From Clostridiales bacterium (lineage in GTDB: Bacteria > Bacillota > Clostridia > Lachnospirales > WQUN01): a stretch of 64,000 nt of DNA. Positions 26,778 through 36,807 of this stretch are shown in pieces (the first letter of the stretch is position 1; each line of letters opens with the position of its first letter). The DNA is taken from NCBI GenBank assembly GCA_031270945.1, contig JAISWZ010000188.1, positions 1 through 64,000 on the forward strand, written 5' to 3'. Below the pieces are notes generated by a model. That model was given only the letters and a program-made list of their open reading frames with translations, was not told the DNA's origin and searched no databases. Both the position numbers and the translations under genes were made by a program.

Positions 26778-28496
26778 TTACATTTTTTCTATTGCTTCTT
26801 TTTCAAACAGCTCCTTATAAAGAACATTTCTAGATAAAAGTTCTAGATGCTTCCCAAAATCCTGTATTTCACCATTATCTATTAAAAAAATGCAGTCGCT
26901 TTTTTCTACAGAAGATAACTTGTGACTTATAAAAATAACAATTGAGTTCTTAGCCACTTCAGATAAAAGATCCATTACTTTTTTCTCGAATTTACCATCA
27001 AGATCAGATGTTATTTCATCTAATAGCAAAACAGAAGAGTGTTTCAGGAGCGCTCTCGCAATATTTATTTTTTGTTTTTGACCACTTGAAAGCAAATTTC
27101 CATCTTCTCCTAGTTTTGTCTTTAAACCATTTATAAGCATTTTCTCCAACTCATTAATTTCTGCCTTTCTGCAGACGTCTGCAACTTCAGTTTCATCCGC
27201 CTTCGGATTAGCTAGTTTAACATTCTCAATTAATGAGTCATTAATTATAAACACTTCTTTTTGTGCATATGTAATGTTATCTCTTAAACTCAATAACTTT
27301 ATCTCACATATATCTTTATCATTTAGATAAACAACTCCACTTTGTATTTCATAAAACCCCATCAATATTTTAGCCAGCGTACTCTTCCCACAGCCATTTC
27401 TTCCTACAATGCTATATAAGCCCGGCTTATCAATATCAATCGAAATCCCCTTAAAAATTTCCACTCCGTCAAAATAACTAAATTTTAAGTTTTTAATTTT
27501 AATTTTCCTTATGTCTCCTAAATCCAATCCTGCATTCAATACTTCAGAATCATCATCTAACATTCCGAATATTCTATCAGCACTTACTGATACTGTCTGA
27601 GCTTGTATGTTAAAAGCTAAAATTCTCGAAACAGAATCGAACAATTTTCCAACGTACGTGTTAAATGCAACCATGTTTCCTATTGTCAATTTTCCCTCAA
27701 TTATGAACCTTGCCGATGTGTATATTGTAAAAAGAGTAAACACAAGCAGAATTGCTTGGCTCCCAATATTCATGAAGTTGCTCAAAAAAAATGTTCTTTT
27801 AAGTATTGACAGCTTTTTATCAGTGAATTTTAAAAAATCAATACGTGATGCACCTTCGGACATAAAAGAGCGAATACCTTTAATGTTCGCAAATGTAGAA
27901 TCGACAAAGCTATAATATTTGTCATGCAACTCTTTTTCTTGCTTTGATAAAACTTTAAACTTACTTCGAAAAACTATATTGTTCAAAGCAGTCAATGGTA
28001 TAAATAAAATAGCAATTATAGACAATCCCGCAGATATTGAAAAAACAAAGTAAAGAGAAACAATTAAATTAAAACTTATTAAAGCGATGCTTGTTACTAA
28101 ATTTAAGCAAAAATCAACAATTGCATTGGTATCAAATTCAAGTCTAGATATCAGCTCTCCTGTTGTTAAAGCGTCTAGCTTTTTAAACCTAAGACGCAAT
28201 ATTTTTTCAAATATGGCCAATTTCACTTCATTGTTCACTTTAAATGCAAACATTTCCCCTATGTAACTTTCGTACATCCCTAAAGCCATTGAAACTATCG
28301 TAATTGCAAAATAAGCAGCAATGCATATTGGCAAATCGGATACAGAGCCGATTGTAACAACATCAATCATTTTTCCATAGATATATGGACTGATGTTTGC
28401 CGTAATAACTCCAAATACTATGAGAATTATCAAAAAAGAAATAAACACTCTGTGCTTTTTAAAAAACAAAATATAAAACCGATTAAACGTTCCCAC
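26778..28496 (-). CDS. ABC transporter, fused permease and ATP-binding domains (probable peptide exporter, no C39 peptidase seen)
   Basis: 6-TM exporter domain; Walker A VGRNGCGKSTLAKILMG; LSSGQKQKINIARALL; VLLLDEITSDLD. Confidence 0.9.
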   Translation of the reverse strand: MGTFNRFYILFFKKHRVFISFLIILIVFGVITANISPYIYGKMIDVVTIGSVSDLPICIAAYFAITIVSMALGMYESYIGEMFAFKVNNEVKLAIFEKILRLRFKKLDALTTGELISRLEFDTNAIVDFCLNLVTSIALISFNLIVSLYFVFSISAGLSIIAILFIPLTALNNIVFRSKFKVLSKQEKELHDKYYSFVDSTFANIKGIRSFMSEGASRIDFLKFTDKKLSILKRTFFLSNFMNIGSQAILLVFTLFTIYTSARFIIEGKLTIGNMVAFNTYVGKLFDSVSRILAFNIQAQTVSVSADRIFGMLDDDSEVLNAGLDLGDIRKIKIKNLKFSYFDGVEIFKGISIDIDKPGLYSIVGRNGCGKSTLAKILMGFYEIQSGVVYLNDKDICEIKLLSLRDNITYAQKEVFIINDSLIENVKLANPKADETEVADVCRKAEINELEKMLINGLKTKLGEDGNLLSSGQKQKINIARALLKHSSVLLLDEITSDLDGKFEKKVMDLLSEVAKNSIVIFISHKLSSVEKSDCIFLIDNGEIQDFGKHLELLSRNVLYKELFEKEAIEKM

Positions 28497-29022
28497 TCAA
28501 TTCTCCTTGCTAAATATTTTCGCTTATTCAGCGGGTGTAATTCCATGCCTCACATACAAGTTTTATTGTGACGCCTATTAAGACTAAATCGCTTTCGTTT
28601 GAAGAATGGAAAACACACAAGATTCAATGATTGGCAAATAATACTACCTTTGCTTATATTAGTTAAGCTGGCTAAAATATTTTGTGCAAACTGGCTCACC
28701 AACAGTTGCGATTGAATGTTAACAAACTCGTGTATGATAACCTTAGGATATTCGCACTTTACTTAGAGCTATCATTAATTCCGAACCCCTCGACATTCTC
28801 CAAGCTATATTATTCTTGTTTTGCGCTACAGATCCTGTTAACTAACCTGTAGCGCCATCTACACACTTTAACAAATTCATCATCTGTGCTTTCATATGCG
28901 AGATAACCCTTGACAGTTCTATTATACGTCATTACAAGGATATGCGCAAGTGGTTTTTAAAAAAATTTTTATGTCGCGCTTTAGCTTGAAGGAGCAACGT
29001 AGCTTCAATTCTTTACTGCTGT

Positions 29023-30174
29023 TTAACCTTGGGCATTATTAATCAAATAAGAGTCTAGCCCTTTCATTCCCATCTTCAAAATCCTTGCAATCTCAAAGAT
29101 CCCAAAAGCCGTTAAAGCCATCCTAGCCCAGAACATAACAGGATATGCCATTTCATAGGCAGACCTTTTATGCGCGTAAAGAAGGTTGCCCTCCCTAATC
29201 TTCTCGCGGACAATGCCCCGGTAGAACGAGAAGTCAAAGAAGCTCTGATCCGGCGCATACTTGCTTGGAATAAAAAGCTCAAACCTGACCTTTCCGTAAA
29301 AAACAAGAATCAAGGCTATCGTTGCAGCAATGGCGATAAAAGCCTCTGCCAACTTGGTTGCGTTGGATTCGCTAGACAAGCTTTCTGTTTTCAAAGAGGC
29401 CGCAACCGTCTTGAACTGGCCAGCGCAAAAAAGCCAGCAAGCCTTCGCCATTAGCAGAGACAAGGCCAAAAACCCTGAAAATTTCACAAAAAGCCAGAAC
29501 TGGTCAAGAATGTATTGGGATCTGCTAAAATCCCTGGCAACATAATTTTTGCCGCTTGCGCCTAATGCGCCAAGGGCGTCCGAAGCCGCGAAAGGGCCAG
29601 ATGTTGAAACCCACACGCTTGAAACCGCAGCCGCCTGAGCATATGCCTTGTCAAACCCGCTATTTGCCGGCAGGTAAACATCTCTTATCCCGTCGTCCGA
29701 GACAGCCGCAAGAAGCCAGTTTTCTCTGTAGACGCCGCATACCTGGTAGCGGATCCCGTTCAGCTTGAATTCTTGCCCCACCGAGTCAGCGACCCGGAAA
29801 ATTTCAAAAGACAAGTCTTCGCTTATCAGAGCGCTGTTTATCCCGTATATGACAGCTCCATCAGAAAAGGTTGAGCCGCTTGAAAAGTGAAAATCCTTGA
29901 ATTCATCCAGCTCCGAGGTTGTCACAAAAACATTGACAGAAATGGATGGTTCGCTAATGCCCCCCACGACCCCGCCAACTTCTTTGAAGCAAGCAGCGTT
30001 GCTTCCGAAGGCTTCTCCCGCTTTTTCAAAGGTTGTCCCGAAGCTGGCGTTCATCCCGTAATTCCTTGCGTGAAGCTCAACCCGGCTCATCAATCGCGGA
30101 AAAGCAAAGTCAAGCGCAAAGCCGCAGATCACAGACAAAACCAGTCCCAAAGCCGCGCAAGCCATCTTTCTCAT
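29023..30174 (-). CDS. ABC permease-like membrane protein with MacB-type extracytoplasmic core
   Basis: N-terminal TM, large extracytoplasmic domain, C-terminal TMs; start overlaps the upstream stop by ATGA. Confidence 0.6.
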   Translation of the reverse strand: MRKMACAALGLVLSVICGFALDFAFPRLMSRVELHARNYGMNASFGTTFEKAGEAFGSNAACFKEVGGVVGGISEPSISVNVFVTTSELDEFKDFHFSSGSTFSDGAVIYGINSALISEDLSFEIFRVADSVGQEFKLNGIRYQVCGVYRENWLLAAVSDDGIRDVYLPANSGFDKAYAQAAAVSSVWVSTSGPFAASDALGALGASGKNYVARDFSRSQYILDQFWLFVKFSGFLALSLLMAKACWLFCAGQFKTVAASLKTESLSSESNATKLAEAFIAIAATIALILVFYGKVRFELFIPSKYAPDQSFFDFSFYRGIVREKIREGNLLYAHKRSAYEMAYPVMFWARMALTAFGIFEIARILKMGMKGLDSYLINNAQG

Positions 30175-30821
30175 TGCGCGATCCTCACTTTCATCCCGTT
30201 CTTGACAGCCTTGGTTGTGCCTGAAATGAAGAGATCCCTCTCTGAAAGCGACTGCGAGACAGCTGCATTGAAGTCATCTTCGGCTTCAACATCCACTTCT
30301 TGCCTCCTTGCGACATAAGACTCTCCAAGCGCTCCGCTCTCGGTCTCCACGCGGTAAACGTACGTCCCGCCTCCCTCCCGGAAAACGCAGCCTTTTGGCA
30401 GGACGTTTGGGTATGTTCCGATTGAGTGCCTGAAGCTGACATCGCATTCCTGCCCGTCATAAGCGCCCTCAGCGCCAGATGCCTTGCACTTGGCAACGAC
30501 TGACTGGCTATTCTCGTCAAATGACTTCTCCGCAACTATGCAATCAACCCGTCCTGCCAGGTTTGAAAATGAAGCGTAGACCCTCCCGCCTTCCTTGAGA
30601 ATGCTGTCCTGCTCCAGCCCTATGGAGAAATAGACAAATGAGTCCCTGTAAACCCCGCGCGATCTCGCGTCGTATCCCAAGCTCTGGGACATCCGTCCAG
30701 CGACTCGCACCTCTGGCGTCATCCAGTAGTCGATCTTCGAGCTAGCCAGCGTAAACGCAAGCATCACAGCGAGAAATGCCGCTGCGGCCTTCACAATTCT
30801 CTTGCTCGGCATAAAATTCAC
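30171..30821 (-). CDS. membrane-anchored adaptor-like protein (HlyD/RND-adaptor C-terminal-like)
   Basis: 216 aa; N-terminal TM; ..LPKGCVFREGGGTYVYRVE.. resembles the adaptor membrane-proximal domain; coupled to the next ORF. Confidence 0.5.
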   Translation of the reverse strand: MNFMPSKRIVKAAAAFLAVMLAFTLASSKIDYWMTPEVRVAGRMSQSLGYDARSRGVYRDSFVYFSIGLEQDSILKEGGRVYASFSNLAGRVDCIVAEKSFDENSQSVVAKCKASGAEGAYDGQECDVSFRHSIGTYPNVLPKGCVFREGGGTYVYRVETESGALGESYVARRQEVDVEAEDDFNAAVSQSLSERDLFISGTTKAVKNGMKVRIAQ

Positions 30822-30923
30822 CTTTTTTTATAAAAGCTTTGTATTTCAAGCTTTTTTATTTCAAGCCTTTTATAAAATCTTTTTATTTCAAGTCTTTTTA
30901 TTTCAAGCCTTTTTTCTATCTTT

Positions 30924-31751
30924 TTATTTCAAGCTTCCGGCTGCTATTCCCTCTATCAGCCCTCCATAGTTCATTGCGCATGCCAAGCATGGCAGAACCA
31001 TTGCCACCACTCCACAAGCCGGAAGGCCTCTCGCAAGAGCCCCCAGATTCAGCGACAATGGGAGCAAGTCTTGGCTGGACAGGAAAACCAGCGGCTGCTC
31101 AACCATTCCCCAACTGTCAATGAAAAGAAGTATAAATAGCGCCGACATAGCACTCTTGGACATCGGGGCCACAATCCTGAAGAACGCGCCAACGCTTGAA
31201 AGCCCGTCTATCTTTCCCGCCTCAAGGATCTCACCGCTTATCCCCTTTATCATCTGCGCCGACATGAAAACCCCGAAAGCGCTGAATATTCCCGGAAGAA
31301 CCAGCGACAGCTTCGTATCCAATAGCCCCATGGCCTTAAGCGTTATGTACTGCGGCACAAGCGTTGCCTGAAAAGGCATCAGCATGGCCGCTATGTACAT
31401 GAAGAACAGGAAGTCCTTAAACGGGAACGTGAACTTCGCAAAGCCGTATCCTGCCGCAAGGCTTATCGGAATGGCAAGAACTGAAACCAGCAGCGAAACT
31501 TCAACCGAGTTCCAAAACCACTTCAAGTACTGCGGCATTCTTAAGAGAACAGATTCAAATTGGTGGATGGAAAAGTCCCTGGGCAATACGTAAGCGCCCA
31601 AGGGCTCCGTTGCTGACTTGAAAGAGCTAGAAACCGACAGAAGCGCCGGAAGCAGGCACAGGACGCATAGCGTTGCCACAAAGAGCCTGCTTCCCGCTTT
31701 TTTTAGCATAAGCAATCCCTCTTTTTTAACTCTATAGCTGCGAGCGGACAT
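30924..31751 (-). CDS. carbohydrate ABC transporter permease (MalG-type)
   Basis: EAA loop EAGKIDGLSSVGAFFRIVAP; 6 TM pattern. Confidence 0.85.
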   Translation of the reverse strand: MSARSYRVKKEGLLMLKKAGSRLFVATLCVLCLLPALLSVSSSFKSATEPLGAYVLPRDFSIHQFESVLLRMPQYLKWFWNSVEVSLLVSVLAIPISLAAGYGFAKFTFPFKDFLFFMYIAAMLMPFQATLVPQYITLKAMGLLDTKLSLVLPGIFSAFGVFMSAQMIKGISGEILEAGKIDGLSSVGAFFRIVAPMSKSAMSALFILLFIDSWGMVEQPLVFLSSQDLLPLSLNLGALARGLPACGVVAMVLPCLACAMNYGGLIEGIAAGSLK

Positions 31752-32634
31752 ACCTCTCCTGCGCCTTTAGCGCTAGCCATATGCCGGCAAAAAGAACTGA
31801 GGCCAGCATAAGCGACGCTGTTGTCAGCCTCTGGTAGTTTAGCTTGAAAAAGTTGTTGTTCATGAAGTGCGCAAGCATGTATACGCTCTTGGGCGGATCG
31901 GTTCCGAATATGGCATGGATGTCCCTGAATGCCCTGAAGCTGTTTGCCACAGCTATGACCATAGCGAAAAGCGCGGCCGGCATCGCCAGCGGTATCGTTA
32001 CGTAAAGCGCCTTCTTGGCCTCGGATGTTGACTCCAGATCAAACACCTCGTAATGCTCCTTTGGTATCTGCGATATCGCGCTTGTGAATATGACAGCCAG
32101 GTATCCGATGTTCTTCCAAACATACAGCGCCACCGCCGCGCCCATGGCCGCGTCTCCAGACAATAGCCCCGGCATCTTCCGCCCTGCGGCCGCCGCGATC
32201 CTCACAGCTATTCCATCATCGCCAAGCAGCATGCTCCATCCGGCGATAACAGCGGAAACTGGAACTATGTATGGCGTCAGCATGGATACCATGGCCATGG
32301 AAGATGCCCGCCTCGACAAAGCCATTCCAGCCGCCAGTGATATCACCAGCGCCAGCGGAACCCCCGCCCCCATGTAGACCAGCGTGTTCTTGGCGGCCAG
32401 CTGAAACGCCGGGCTTTTCAGCAAGTCCACGTAGTTGTCCAGCCATACTATCTTCACGTCCGTTATCCCGGATGTGATGGAATACCATATGCTTATGAAA
32501 AACGGAGCTATCACAAAGCATACAGTCCCCGCCAAGCTTGGAAGTATGAATAGCAAGCCTATTGCGGCTTCTTTCTTTGCGTTTCTTGTCATAGCCACCA
32601 CCTTTGCGCTAGGGTTTGGCAGTTTGCTTTCCAA
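31732..32634 (-). CDS. sugar ABC transporter permease (MalF-type)
   Basis: FILPSLAGTVCFVIAPFFISIWYSI; EVFDLESTSEAKKALYVTIPLAMPA. Confidence 0.85.
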   Translation of the reverse strand: MESKLPNPSAKVVAMTRNAKKEAAIGLLFILPSLAGTVCFVIAPFFISIWYSITSGITDVKIVWLDNYVDLLKSPAFQLAAKNTLVYMGAGVPLALVISLAAGMALSRRASSMAMVSMLTPYIVPVSAVIAGWSMLLGDDGIAVRIAAAAGRKMPGLLSGDAAMGAAVALYVWKNIGYLAVIFTSAISQIPKEHYEVFDLESTSEAKKALYVTIPLAMPAALFAMVIAVANSFRAFRDIHAIFGTDPPKSVYMLAHFMNNNFFKLNYQRLTTASLMLASVLFAGIWLALKAQERYVRSQL

Positions 32635-32659
32635 TGCGCTAAATTCGCTCTAAATCAAA

Positions 32660-32693
32660 TATTGGGATATGCATGAATGGCATATCCCAATAT
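32660..32693. repeat. compact GCATATCCC palindrome
   Basis: ATATTGGGATATGC-ATGAATG-GCATATCCCAATAT. Confidence 0.85.
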
Positions 32694-33824
32694 AATTTAA
32701 GGCATAGCGAATGTTAGGTTCGTCGCTTGAGAATTATGGCAACCTTTTATGTTGCCAGCTTATAATGCCATTTGCAAGAATTATATCATAAATTCCGCCA
32801 TAAACGCAAGGCTTGATTATGTGCGTCTGTAATTAGCATAGCAAAGAAACGCTTAAATATCTGCCAGTTGCGCAAGCGCAACTGCCAAATCCTTTGAAGG
32901 GCCGGGGGCTTTGCCCCCGGCCCTTCTTTTTGCTCTAAAACCCAGAATCGCTCGCTCATTCGAATCAAAACGCATCTTTCCGCATCTTTCCGCATCATCC
33001 CGCCTGTCCCAACCCCAAAAGAGCGCGAATCCGCAAGCAAAAGCTTGCGGATTCGCGCGTGCCCAACTTTAAAAGCCATACTTTAATCGTTGCGATAAAG
33101 GTTTCAGCAACGCTTTGCCAAAAGCCGCATATCCAGCCTTGTCATTCGAGCCAGGGTTGGCAAACTCGACTAACGAAAACTAGCAATCATATGTATGCAC
33201 GCCAACAGGCAAACGCATGCCCGCTTCCGCGCATTCTTGGCAAAGATTGCCCTTCCCGCTTAAATCCGCTTCTTAGAGCATCCCTCGCCTAAAAGAGGGG
33301 GACTGATTCCAGGCCAGGACACACTCGCCGTCCGCATTCGGCAAATTTTCCAAAGCTAATCCAAGCGGGGCAACCTTCAAAGCGAGCCCGGCAGGGCTCA
33401 GGCTTGCGCGCCCCAAATTTTGCGGGCTCTCGCAAGCGCATATATCAATATTACATGATGATTAGTTAGGTGTCAACATGTTTTTTTGAAATATTCAAAA
33501 AAAGCTTCGATTTCGCCATGGCCAATCGCTCGCAAAAGCTTGCAACAGGCCTTGGTTTTGATCAACGCTTTTCTGCAAGTTTTCAATATAAAACAAAAGT
33601 ATGCCTAATAAAACCCCAGCTTCATCCATTCATATCAGAATTATGGGAATAAACTTTTCAGCCGTAAATAAGAGTTAGGGTTAGTTCAGGCGATTATGCG
33701 TCAATGCCGCAATCATTTAGATCAAAGCAATAGATTCCAAAAATTTCGATTTGCCAATCGAAATCGACAAGATTCGAGCTCCCGATCAGGGCGCTGAGCG
33801 CCCCAGCGCCTCAGGCGCTGACCC

Positions 33825-33864
33825 AAAAGGGCAGGCAGGCGCTTGCGCGCCTGCCTGCCCTTTT
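33825..33864 (-). terminator. bidirectional-type terminator downstream of the oxidoreductase
   Basis: AAAAGGGCAGGCAGGCGC-TTGC-GCGCCTGCCTGCCCTTTT. Confidence 0.75.
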
Positions 33865-33945
33865 AAATCACTTTGTACATATCCCAAAATTCCGTTAAGG
33901 CGCCGAACTTAATTATCAGCTCCATCACGCCCCAGTTTCTCTAGC

Positions 33946-35949
33946 CTATATCCGTCTTGCCACTTCAAACCCGTCCCAAATAGCAGCCCTGATATTCCTG
34001 ACCTTAGCGCCGTCTCCGAGGCAGTAAACATGAGGCATCTCATTTCTCAGCTCTTTGAACAGGTCATTCCTGGACTCGTAGCCAGCCGCTATGATAACGC
34101 TGTCAGCCTTAATCACTTCTGACCCTTCCTGGGTTTCGACTGTAGCGCCGTCTTTGCTAACTGAAGTCACTTTCGCGCTTGCCATTATCCTGACGTTATT
34201 GAATGCCAGCAGATCCCTGAGCATCCACTCGTTCATTGGAGGGATGGCGCTTCCGGACTTGAGTACGTCCTTCAGAGTCTCTACTATAGTCACTTTCTTG
34301 CCGTTTTGCGCCAAGTGCAGTCCCAGCTCGCATCCAACCAAGCCTCCGCCTATTATGACGCAGCTCTTTTCAACCGTCTTCCTGCCAAGATAGATGTCTT
34401 CAGCCATGGCGACCATGTCCAGATCTGATCCTGGGAAGTCCAGCTTTATGGCTTTCGAGCCTTCGGCTATGAAAATGGCGTCTGGGTTTATGGATAAGAT
34501 CACGTCTTTGGTTGCCTTGGTGTTTTTCTTTATATCCACTCCCAGCGTTTCCAGCTGGCGCTCATACCAGGCCGCAAGCTTCAGGTCATCGCTCTTGAAC
34601 TTGGGCACCCCTCCTACCAGGAGAGATCCGCCTAGCTTGTCCGACGCTTCGAACAGTATTACGTTGTGGCCTCTCAAGGCGCTTACCCTGGCCGCTTCCA
34701 GCCCAGCGGGGCCTCCGCCTACAACAGCTATATCCCTCTGCTCCTCGGCCATTTCCAGCTTTACGAACGTCTCGCGGGCGCACTCGGGATTGACAGCGCA
34801 GGATCCTCTTCCGCCCTCCAAAAGCCTTCCGAAGCAGCCGTCATGGCATCCTAGGCACGGCCTGATGTCCAAGGTCTTTCCAGCCAATACCTTGTTGACG
34901 TAGTGCGCGTCAGCCAGGAGCTGCCTACCTATGCCTACCGCGTCTATCGATTCGGACTCTATCGCCTGAACGGCCATGTCCGGCTCTTCCATTCTTCCTG
35001 CCACTATCACAGGCACCGTAGCCACTTTCTTCAGCTCTTTGGCCAGAGGCAGGTACATGCCTTTCTCGAAGTACATGGGAGGGTGCGCCCAGTACCAGGA
35101 GTCGTATGATCCAGCGTCAGCGTCAAAAGCGTCATATCCAGCTTCCTGCAAAATCTTTGCGACTTCCAGCGCTTCTTCTATATCCCGCCCTAGCTCTGCG
35201 AAATCCTCTCCTGGCACTCCGCCTTGGCGCAGTGCCTTGATGTAGCTCTTTATGCTGAATCTCACGATCACTGGGAAGCTTTTTCCGCATTTCTTCTTTA
35301 TAGCCTCCACTATCTCTATCGCAAACGTCAGCCTGCCTCTCAAGTCTCCGCCGTACTTGTCAGTCCTCTGGTTAAACAAAGCCATGGTAAAGCAGTCCAA
35401 AAGATAGCCTTCATGGACCGCGTGAACCTCTATGCCGTCAAATCCCACTTTCTTGGCTATCCCAGCGGCGTTTCCAAACCTCTCGACTATATGCTCCACT
35501 TCGGATGTTGTCAGCGCCCGGCATGGCGCGTCTATCCACCTGTTGGTCGTCTCTGACGGCGCTACGAAATCCTGCTTCTTCAAAGCCGGAGGCAAGGCGC
35601 TGCGCCCCAGCCCCGCCGTGAGCTGAAGAAATATCTTCGCCCCGTACGGATGAACCCTGTCGCAGATCTCCTTCGCCATCTTCTCATACAGGTTTTCGTT
35701 GGTGTTCGGGCAAGGAAAAAAGGAGTCTACATGCTGCTCCGCCTCATTGTCCACCCAGTTGGCGCCGGTTATTATAAGCCCAACCCCGCCCCTGGCCCGC
35801 TCAGAGAAGTACTCAACCGCGTCAGGCGTGTAGGCGTTCTGGGAATCGCTGTGTGAAAGCGTCCCCATAGGCGCCATGCAAAACTTGTTCTTGATTTCAA
35901 CCTCGCCTATCTTGAACGGCTCGAAAAGAATGCGATGCTTGTCTTTCAT
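33946..35949 (-). CDS. NADH:flavin oxidoreductase / Old Yellow Enzyme family with Fe-S and FAD/NAD domains
   Basis: FKIGEVEIKNKFCMAPMGT; CLGCHDGCFGRLLEGGRGSCAVNP; VVGGGPAGLEAARVSALRGH; VIIGGGLVGCELGLHLA. Confidence 0.93.
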   Translation of the reverse strand: MKDKHRILFEPFKIGEVEIKNKFCMAPMGTLSHSDSQNAYTPDAVEYFSERARGGVGLIITGANWVDNEAEQHVDSFFPCPNTNENLYEKMAKEICDRVHPYGAKIFLQLTAGLGRSALPPALKKQDFVAPSETTNRWIDAPCRALTTSEVEHIVERFGNAAGIAKKVGFDGIEVHAVHEGYLLDCFTMALFNQRTDKYGGDLRGRLTFAIEIVEAIKKKCGKSFPVIVRFSIKSYIKALRQGGVPGEDFAELGRDIEEALEVAKILQEAGYDAFDADAGSYDSWYWAHPPMYFEKGMYLPLAKELKKVATVPVIVAGRMEEPDMAVQAIESESIDAVGIGRQLLADAHYVNKVLAGKTLDIRPCLGCHDGCFGRLLEGGRGSCAVNPECARETFVKLEMAEEQRDIAVVGGGPAGLEAARVSALRGHNVILFEASDKLGGSLLVGGVPKFKSDDLKLAAWYERQLETLGVDIKKNTKATKDVILSINPDAIFIAEGSKAIKLDFPGSDLDMVAMAEDIYLGRKTVEKSCVIIGGGLVGCELGLHLAQNGKKVTIVETLKDVLKSGSAIPPMNEWMLRDLLAFNNVRIMASAKVTSVSKDGATVETQEGSEVIKADSVIIAAGYESRNDLFKELRNEMPHVYCLGDGAKVRNIRAAIWDGFEVARRI

Positions 35950-36807
35950 GCCTTCACCTCGAAATCGCGCGAAATTAATCGCGCCAAGATTTTGGGGCCC
36001 GTTTGCGGTCCCATCTTAGTTATTCTTAGCCATACTTCAAGCGTTGATTCGCGCCGGCCCCCAGCGCCGGCGCTGGGGGGGCCAAAAGTTCTGGCGCTCG
36101 GATCACGACAAATTCCTGCGATTCCCACCTTGCGCCCACATGTTCCCTAGGCGTGTCAACTAACAGTAGTGCAGCCATCAAGTTTTTCGAAGCTAGAATG
36201 TATGTTCAAAGAGCGAAAAGCTTGTGATCTGGGCATTTTAAAATTGGGATTGCGCTCTTCACAAAGGTTTCATAATCTGGCGAACATCCGTCCATTTATC
36301 TCCGCCTCCCCCATTTGCGACAGAATTCATGAAATTTCATGTTTATCTCTTGACTTGGGGCCAATTTAAGGTTAAAATATATTAGAGCAAATAATAGCGA
36401 GAATCGTCCTAATTTGCCGAAATAAAGATTGAGGGTTGCAAGCGCGCTCAATCCGCAAGCGCCTGCCCTTGACGCCCGCGCAAAAGCTTGCAGGGCTAAG
36501 GCCCTATACCAGCAGGCTTTCACCAGGACACCCCCCGTCATGGCATGAAGGCTTCCGCGCGCGCAGACGCATATCCAAAAATTTTGGATTATGCGCATAA
36601 AGCTTATCCCTTCGCTTAACGGCTTGGAAAAACCACGCGTTAAAGCTACGAACGCTTTCTTGGGATAAACGCTTAGCGCGCGCAGGCGCATCCCCTCGCT
36701 TAGGCGCGCTCGTTCGCCGCAAGCACCCGCGCCTCTGGCGCGCGCGCTATCCGCGCTACGCGCCAAACGCCAAACGGCGTCAAAAAAAACTTACAGGAGG
36801 CATCGAA

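Noticed and set aside
36296-36766. 156-aa minus-strand ORF rich in Ala/Arg
   Set aside because: Lies in GC-rich repetitive intergenic DNA (GCGCGC runs and palindromes); composition suggests chance openness.
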